Assembly: GCA_963835085.1 (NCBI GenBank)
Contig: CAWIED010000001.1
Location: 2,232,001-2,296,000 of the forward strand
Length of the DNA: 64,000 nt
Reading direction: 5' to 3'
From: JBDIAG01 sp963835085
GTDB lineage: Bacteria > Actinomycetota > Actinomycetes > Actinomycetales > CAWJMD01
The position numbers were made by a program, and so were the translations under genes. Within the stretch, counting starts at the first letter, position 1. The number at the start of each line of letters is the position of its first letter. Below, piece by piece: positions 59,309 to 64,000 of the stretch. Under the pieces are notes generated by a model. The model made no database searches and was not told the DNA's origin. It worked only from the letters and a program-made list of their open reading frames with translations.

Positions 59309-60048
59309 GACGTCGGCTTCCCTTCAGTGCCGGGCGCGCCGGAGTGTGCTGCCGATGTGTCGGCACCGGGTTTGACCAACGACACCTTGGGCCGCAGCGT
59401 GGCCGAGACCTCTTCCGCCGCAGCGCGTCTGGCCTTTCCGAACGATCGGACGCCCACTATCAGCGCAGCCAGGAGAACGATCGCCCCGGCCACGATCAAC
59501 GGCCACGCCCAGGGCGTCTCGACGGTCTGGGACCAGGTGAAGGTAACCGACGTGGGAGCGCCCGGGCCTCCGACCGCGCCCAGCAACAACAGGTAGCGCC
59601 CGACGGTGGGCCGATACCCGTACTCGACGGTGCCTTTGCCGGCTACCGAGTCGACCCAGACGTCGGCCGTGCTCGGGTCGGGCAGTGCCTGTTCGCCCTT
59701 GGTGGTCGCTACCGCGAGACGATGGTCGCCCGCCAGGCCGGTGATGGTGGCGACCTGGGTGCGGCCCACCCAGGCGAGGACGTCGGCCTCGCGGCCCCGG
59801 GCCACGAACATCGTCCGTGCCGCCGAGCCCGTGGCGCTCACCTGCACCGGCCCGGGCATCAGCTCCATCACCCCCGGGGCTGTGACGACGACCGGCGTGC
59901 CGGCGGGAATCTGGGCGGTGGCCCGGTAGTTCGACTGCGGTAGCCAGACGGTGCGCATCCCCACGCCCACCAGCACGCAGACGAGACCGACGAGAGCCAG
60001 CAACGACGCCGTCCAGCGGTTGGCCCTCAGCCTTGCCTTGCCCCGCAC
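59305..60048 (-). CDS. membrane protein with extracytoplasmic domain
   Basis: A 247-residue protein with an N-terminal helix (TASLLALVGLVCVLVGVGMRTVWL), an external domain of ~140 residues rich in beta-type sequence (VVVTAPGVMELMPGPVQVSATG), and a second helix (WPLIVAGAIVLLAALIVGV) followed by a basic cytoplasmic tail. Both ends are therefore inside. GTG start at 60048. It is first gene of the pair with the lipoprotein. Function unknown. Confidence 0.7.
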   Translation of the reverse strand: MRGKARLRANRWTASLLALVGLVCVLVGVGMRTVWLPQSNYRATAQIPAGTPVVVTAPGVMELMPGPVQVSATGSAARTMFVARGREADVLAWVGRTQVATITGLAGDHRLAVATTKGEQALPDPSTADVWVDSVAGKGTVEYGYRPTVGRYLLLLGAVGGPGAPTSVTFTWSQTVETPWAWPLIVAGAIVLLAALIVGVRSFGKARRAAAEEVSATLRPKVSLVKPGADTSAAHSGAPGTEGKPTS

Positions 60049-60240
60049 ACATCCTCCTCAGCCGCGATGTCACCCGTGCTCGGCAGAACACCGGGCCCGT
60101 GCCAGGGTCGTCACCCGACGTCCCCCCGGCGCAGTCGCGCCAGCCTGTCCACTTTAGGCGAGACCTGGGCGTCAACCAGCATCGGCCGAGGCAGTCAGGC
60201 AGAGAACTGCGTCACCGACTGCGCACAACCCTTTAGGGTG

Positions 60241-60274
60241 CGCCGGGAAATAAGCGCAGTGGCTATTTCCGGCG
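60241..60274. terminator. hairpin between converging/adjacent minus-strand units
   Basis: CGCCGGGAAATAAGC (60241-60255) pairs with GGCTATTTCCGGCG (60261-60274) across GCAGT, with one unpaired base. It lies seven bases past the stop of the thiamine-binding-type gene on the minus strand and probably terminates it. The remaining part of 60049-60280 shows no gene. The left arm shares CCGGGAAATAANCGC with the hairpin at 23825 read on the opposite strand. Confidence 0.6.
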
Positions 60275-60280
60275 GGCCCC

Positions 60281-60586
60281 TTACTGAGGCGGGGCTGGCG
60301 CGAGCTCGGCCTCCACCCGTTGCACTTTGCCGGTCAGCATGCCCGTGTGACCGGGCCGGATGTCTGCCTTCAGCACCAGTGCGACCCGCTCCCCGTTGGG
60401 TGCAACCGCCTCGCAGGCCCGCCGCACCACGTCGAAGCATTCGTCCCAATCGCCCTCGATAGTGGTGAACATCGAATCGGTCTGGTTCGGCAGACCGGAC
60501 TCACGCACCACTTTGACGGCAGCAGCCACCGCGGGAGCGAGGGATTCGACATTGAGGGACGGGGCGACGGAGAAGGCAACCAACAT
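60281..60586 (-). CDS. MTH1187/YkoF-type thiamine-binding family protein
   Basis: A 101-residue ferredoxin-like-fold protein (DUF77 family). It begins MLVAFSVAPSLNVESLAPAVAAAVKVVRESGLPNQTDSMFTTIEGDWDECFDVVRRACEAV, matching the family layout in which the loop around the TxxEG segment binds a small ligand. The role is unclear: thiamine or hydroxymethylpyrimidine binding has been proposed for relatives. ATG 60586 has GGAGG almost directly adjacent, so the neighbouring TTG is an alternative. Monocistronic by appearance. Confidence 0.75.
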   Translation of the reverse strand: MLVAFSVAPSLNVESLAPAVAAAVKVVRESGLPNQTDSMFTTIEGDWDECFDVVRRACEAVAPNGERVALVLKADIRPGHTGMLTGKVQRVEAELAPAPPQ

Positions 60587-60680
60587 GCCTCCAGCCTCGC
60601 TGCCCGGCACCCGGGAGGCAACCCCTGACCGACATCCGCTCCAGTCCGGAACCGGACACGGCAGCGTCAGGGCGGGGCCG

Positions 60681-61937
60681 TCAGGCGAGGCGTGCCGCCG
60701 CCCGTCGCGCGCGCTTGGTCTGCAGCCGCACCAACCAGGTGGACACTCCGGTCCAGGCCAGGAGCAACGGCGACAGGCTCAAGGCCAGCCAGATGAGCCG
60801 CCACCAGCCGTTCACGATGTAGCCCGCATGCACCGGATAGCTGAAGCCTTCCCACAGCTGCTGCGCCGTGGACTCCCCGGGGTTGCCGTAATACGCACGC
60901 GCGACCCCCGTGTGCCGGTCGACGCCGACCCCGAGATCGCCGGGATACTCGGTGGCCCCGTACGGATCGAATCCGTTGGAGAGCCAGAGCGTGTAGGCCG
61001 CGGTGGCGTCGTCCTTGGCCGGCACGTCCACCGAGACCACCTTGGCGTCGGGGTAGGCCGCCCGGGCGGCGGCCACCGCCTGATCCACTGAGATGTCCGG
61101 GGCATTGGACTTCTTCGACACCGGGTCGGGGTAGTGCGACTGCCCGCCGGGGGTGAGGGCATACCAGGCCTGCTCCATTGGCTTGAGCTCGAAGCCGGCC
61201 CCGGTGATGGCCCATATCAGCAGGGCAGGCAAGGCGATCATCCCCGCCACCTTGTGCAGATCGAGGTCACGGGCGAACCGGCCACGCCTGAACCGCACGG
61301 TCATCGACGTGCGCCACTGCCGAGGGCGCGGGAACCACAACCACAGACCACTGAGCGACAGGAACAACAGCAACACTCCGAGGACGCCGAGACCCAGGCT
61401 GCCCCAGGTGATGCCCGGGGCGTCGTCGGCAAGCCAGGCGGTGTACGGAACGGTCGAGTTCAGAGCCTTCAGATAACCAGGCAGGGTGTCGCAGCTCAGC
61501 CCGCATTCGTGGAGATTGTCGAGAAAACCGATCCAGGTCGGCGCCTGCCCGATGTGCCCCAAGATCTGGCCGGTAGCGGGATCGACCGTCCAGGCTGTCG
61601 TGTAGTCGGTGACCTTGAACACCCCATGCTCCAGCACCACCGAGTTCGCCGTGAACTTCGGATGAGCCGCCGAGACCGTGTCCCAGGCCTGCTGCATGCT
61701 CACCCGTGCCGGGCCGCCGCTCGCGGCATAGGCGTCGTGGTTGAGGACGCGCTGCAGTTCTGGTCGGTACAACAGCAACGACCCCGAGGTGGTGATCAGC
61801 AACAGCACCAGGCCGAGCACCAACGACAACCAGCGGTGGCTCACGATCAGGAACTGCCGGAACGGCCGACGGCGCCCCCGGGTGGATAGTTGGGTCTGGG
61901 GGCGGCGCGCAGCGGGGACGCGAGTGGCGATCGTCAT
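60681..61937 (-). CDS. PepSY-domain, PiuB-type membrane protein
   Basis: A 418-residue protein of the PepSY_TM family with four hydrophobic helices: ~27-50, ~185-207, ~230-250 and near the C-terminus (~370-395). Conserved landmarks are VSHRWLSLVLGLVLLLITTSGSLLLYRPEL, DLHKVAGMIALPALLIWAITGAG and YPVHAGYI; the histidines near helix ends fit the family's proposed ferric-siderophore reductase role. Downstream of the iron box at 62334, 32 bases after the preceding gene, so it is probably derepressed under iron limitation. Confidence 0.88.
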   Translation of the reverse strand: MTIATRVPAARRPQTQLSTRGRRRPFRQFLIVSHRWLSLVLGLVLLLITTSGSLLLYRPELQRVLNHDAYAASGGPARVSMQQAWDTVSAAHPKFTANSVVLEHGVFKVTDYTTAWTVDPATGQILGHIGQAPTWIGFLDNLHECGLSCDTLPGYLKALNSTVPYTAWLADDAPGITWGSLGLGVLGVLLLFLSLSGLWLWFPRPRQWRTSMTVRFRRGRFARDLDLHKVAGMIALPALLIWAITGAGFELKPMEQAWYALTPGGQSHYPDPVSKKSNAPDISVDQAVAAARAAYPDAKVVSVDVPAKDDATAAYTLWLSNGFDPYGATEYPGDLGVGVDRHTGVARAYYGNPGESTAQQLWEGFSYPVHAGYIVNGWWRLIWLALSLSPLLLAWTGVSTWLVRLQTKRARRAAARLA

Positions 61938-61969
61938 CGAAACCTCGGGGTGGGTGGCGTCAGGAGACG

Positions 61970-62332
61970 TCAGTGGAAGAAGAGCCGCAACAGGCTGGCC
62001 AGGGTGGACACAGTCACCGCCGTAGCGACCGCGGCGTAGATGTACCGCGATCGGTGACCGAGCTGCCAGAGCCGATGCGCTCCTGCCGTCGAGGTGATGG
62101 CGCCCAGCACCTGGAGCACGAGCCCGATCGGCCCGAGCAGGACCCCGAACCCGCCCAGCACCGGGGCCACCACGTAGGTGAGCACACAGCGGGTCGCGGA
62201 GATCCAGATGCCCACCGAGACTGCGGCTCTGGCCTCACGTTCGGAGTCCGGCTCGTCACCGGCCTGCGCATCGGGCTGGCTGCCCGCCTGCGGTCGGCGC
62301 ACGTCTGCCGACCGCTCAACTCTCGCTGTCAC
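61970..62332 (-). CDS. small membrane protein of the iron-regulated operon
   Basis: A 120-residue protein with a ~35-residue polar, acidic N-terminus and three hydrophobic segments (VSVGIWISATRCVLTYVVAPVLGG, VLLGPIGLVLQVLGAITSTAG, YIYAAVATAVTVSTLASLLRLFF). I recall similar small proteins beside PepSY_TM genes in actinobacteria. The GTG start at 62332 begins only two bases after an iron box, so translation may be leaderless, or the true start lies further in. It is first in the operon with the PepSY gene. Specific function unknown. Confidence 0.65.
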   Translation of the reverse strand: MTARVERSADVRRPQAGSQPDAQAGDEPDSEREARAAVSVGIWISATRCVLTYVVAPVLGGFGVLLGPIGLVLQVLGAITSTAGAHRLWQLGHRSRYIYAAVATAVTVSTLASLLRLFFH

Positions 62333-62333
62333 A

Positions 62334-62352
62334 AAAGGTTAGGCTAACCTAA
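62334..62352 (-). promoter_or_regulatory. IdeR/DtxR-type iron box
   Basis: AAAGGTTAGGCTAACCTAA matches the 19-bp IdeR/DtxR consensus TTAGGTTAGGCTAACCTAA at all but the first two bases. The core GGTTAGGCTAACC is palindromic. It lies directly in front of the small membrane protein/PepSY operon and predicts iron-dependent repression. Confidence 0.88.
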
Positions 62353-62424
62353 ACTCAAGGAGCTTGCCAAGACCCGGAATCCATGGGTGAGACCAGACCC
62401 GTGGGGTGAGAACAGTCCCGACGA

Positions 62425-62811
62425 TCAGAGCTCCCCGAGGGCCTTCAGCTCCTCCACCTCGAGCAACCGCGACCGGATGAGGAAGCGGACACCCTCGGGA
62501 GCCTCCAGCGAGAAGCCCGCCCCGCGCCCCTTCACGACGTCGATGGTGAGATGCGTGTGCTGCCAGTATTCGAACTGCGCGCGCGACATCCAGACGTCGA
62601 CGTCGGGCACCCCGTCGACGTGCAAGATGCCCAGCTGCACGTCGCCATCGCCGGTGATGAACTCCCCCGCCGGGTAGCACATAGGCGAACTGCCATCGCA
62701 ACAACCGCCTGACTGATGGAACATCACCGGACCGTGCATGCCGACGAGGCGGCGGATGAGTTCCGCCGCCTCCTCGGTCAGGTCGACCCTCGACACTGCA
62801 TTCGCGGTCAT
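62425..62811 (-). CDS. DUF779 protein (aldehyde-dehydrogenase-associated)
   Basis: A 128-residue protein of the DUF779 family. The cysteine-rich segment FHQSGGCCDGSSPMCYP and the IDVVKGRGAGFSLEAPEGVRFLIRSRLL ending are family hallmarks. It is regularly encoded beside an acetaldehyde-type dehydrogenase, as here (46 bases downstream of that gene, same strand). Role unproven; metal binding or a thiol function is possible from its cysteines. Confidence 0.85.
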   Translation of the reverse strand: MTANAVSRVDLTEEAAELIRRLVGMHGPVMFHQSGGCCDGSSPMCYPAGEFITGDGDVQLGILHVDGVPDVDVWMSRAQFEYWQHTHLTIDVVKGRGAGFSLEAPEGVRFLIRSRLLEVEELKALGEL

Positions 62812-62856
62812 GAGGCACGCCTGCCGTTCAGCCTGCCACGCTCACGACGGCGCCCA

Positions 62857-64000
<1,144 letters not shown>

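Overview
The window is a chromosomal stretch of a high-GC actinobacterium. The evidence is the cysteine desulfurase / mnmA / MetE-like gene order with ligA nearby (an arrangement I recall from mycobacteria and relatives), a GlgE-type glucan pathway, a mycothiol-era DsbA-like nitroreductase, an IdeR/DtxR iron box, and frequent GTG/TTG starts with ATGA or GTGA overlaps. I see no complete prophage, insertion sequence, CRISPR array, rRNA or tRNA. The genus cannot be fixed from the sequence alone.

Layout. 0-12 kb: a methyltransferase fragment, a CPA2 antiporter, a membrane GGDEF-EAL protein, ligA, an NCS2 purine permease, a patch of decayed restriction-modification genes (7.7-8.8 kb), then the overlapping operon iscS-mnmA-metE-like. 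12-18 kb: a catabolic operon for methylated amines (two FAD oxidoreductases, one with a GcvT half, and a non-pyrrolysine MttB-family methyltransferase). 17.8-19.9 kb: an atypical pair that may be toxin and partner, and a VOC protein. 20-23 kb: a GH13 alpha-glucosidase divergent from a ROK regulator. 23.2-30.7 kb: a selenocysteine-containing, membrane-anchored formate dehydrogenase (fdhA-fdhB-nrfD) lying between two direct copies of a small phasin-like gene, one of them internally deleted. 30.7-33.8 kb: reverse transsulfuration genes (cbs, cystathionine gamma-synthase/lyase) and a DUF309 gene. 34.3-39.2 kb: ETF beta/alpha, a LacI-family repressor, and divergent amidohydrolase and cysteine dioxygenase genes. 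39.3-43 kb: an OpuC/ProU-type quaternary-amine ABC transporter whose binding protein appears circularly permuted. 43.8-56.4 kb: glycogen/alpha-glucan genes glgX, glgP, glgE, mak (frameshifted), glgB and a GNAT-Nudix fusion. 57-64 kb: a CnoX/YbbN-like thioredoxin, a lipoprotein/membrane pair, a thiamine-binding-type protein, an iron-regulated PepSY operon, and a DUF779-aldehyde dehydrogenase pair.

How the parts connect. The LacI repressor at 36.2 kb has a 15-bp site in front of itself that matches 14/15 a site in front of the methylamine operon 25 kb away. Dimethylglycine dehydrogenases usually pass electrons to ETF, which is encoded beside the repressor, and a betaine-type importer lies just beyond. 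I infer a dispersed regulon for uptake and demethylation of a betaine-like compound. The glg cluster combines the GlgE route (maltose-1-phosphate polymerisation, GlgB branching) with breakdown by GlgP and GlgX; no treS is visible.

Non-coding structure is unusually rich: two arrays of a 36-bp imperfect palindrome at about 73-bp spacing (43.1 and 56.9 kb), a four-copy 67-bp tandem repeat before glgB, a 15-bp inverted repeat enclosing 61 bp, and the ~300-bp direct repeats flanking the formate dehydrogenase block.
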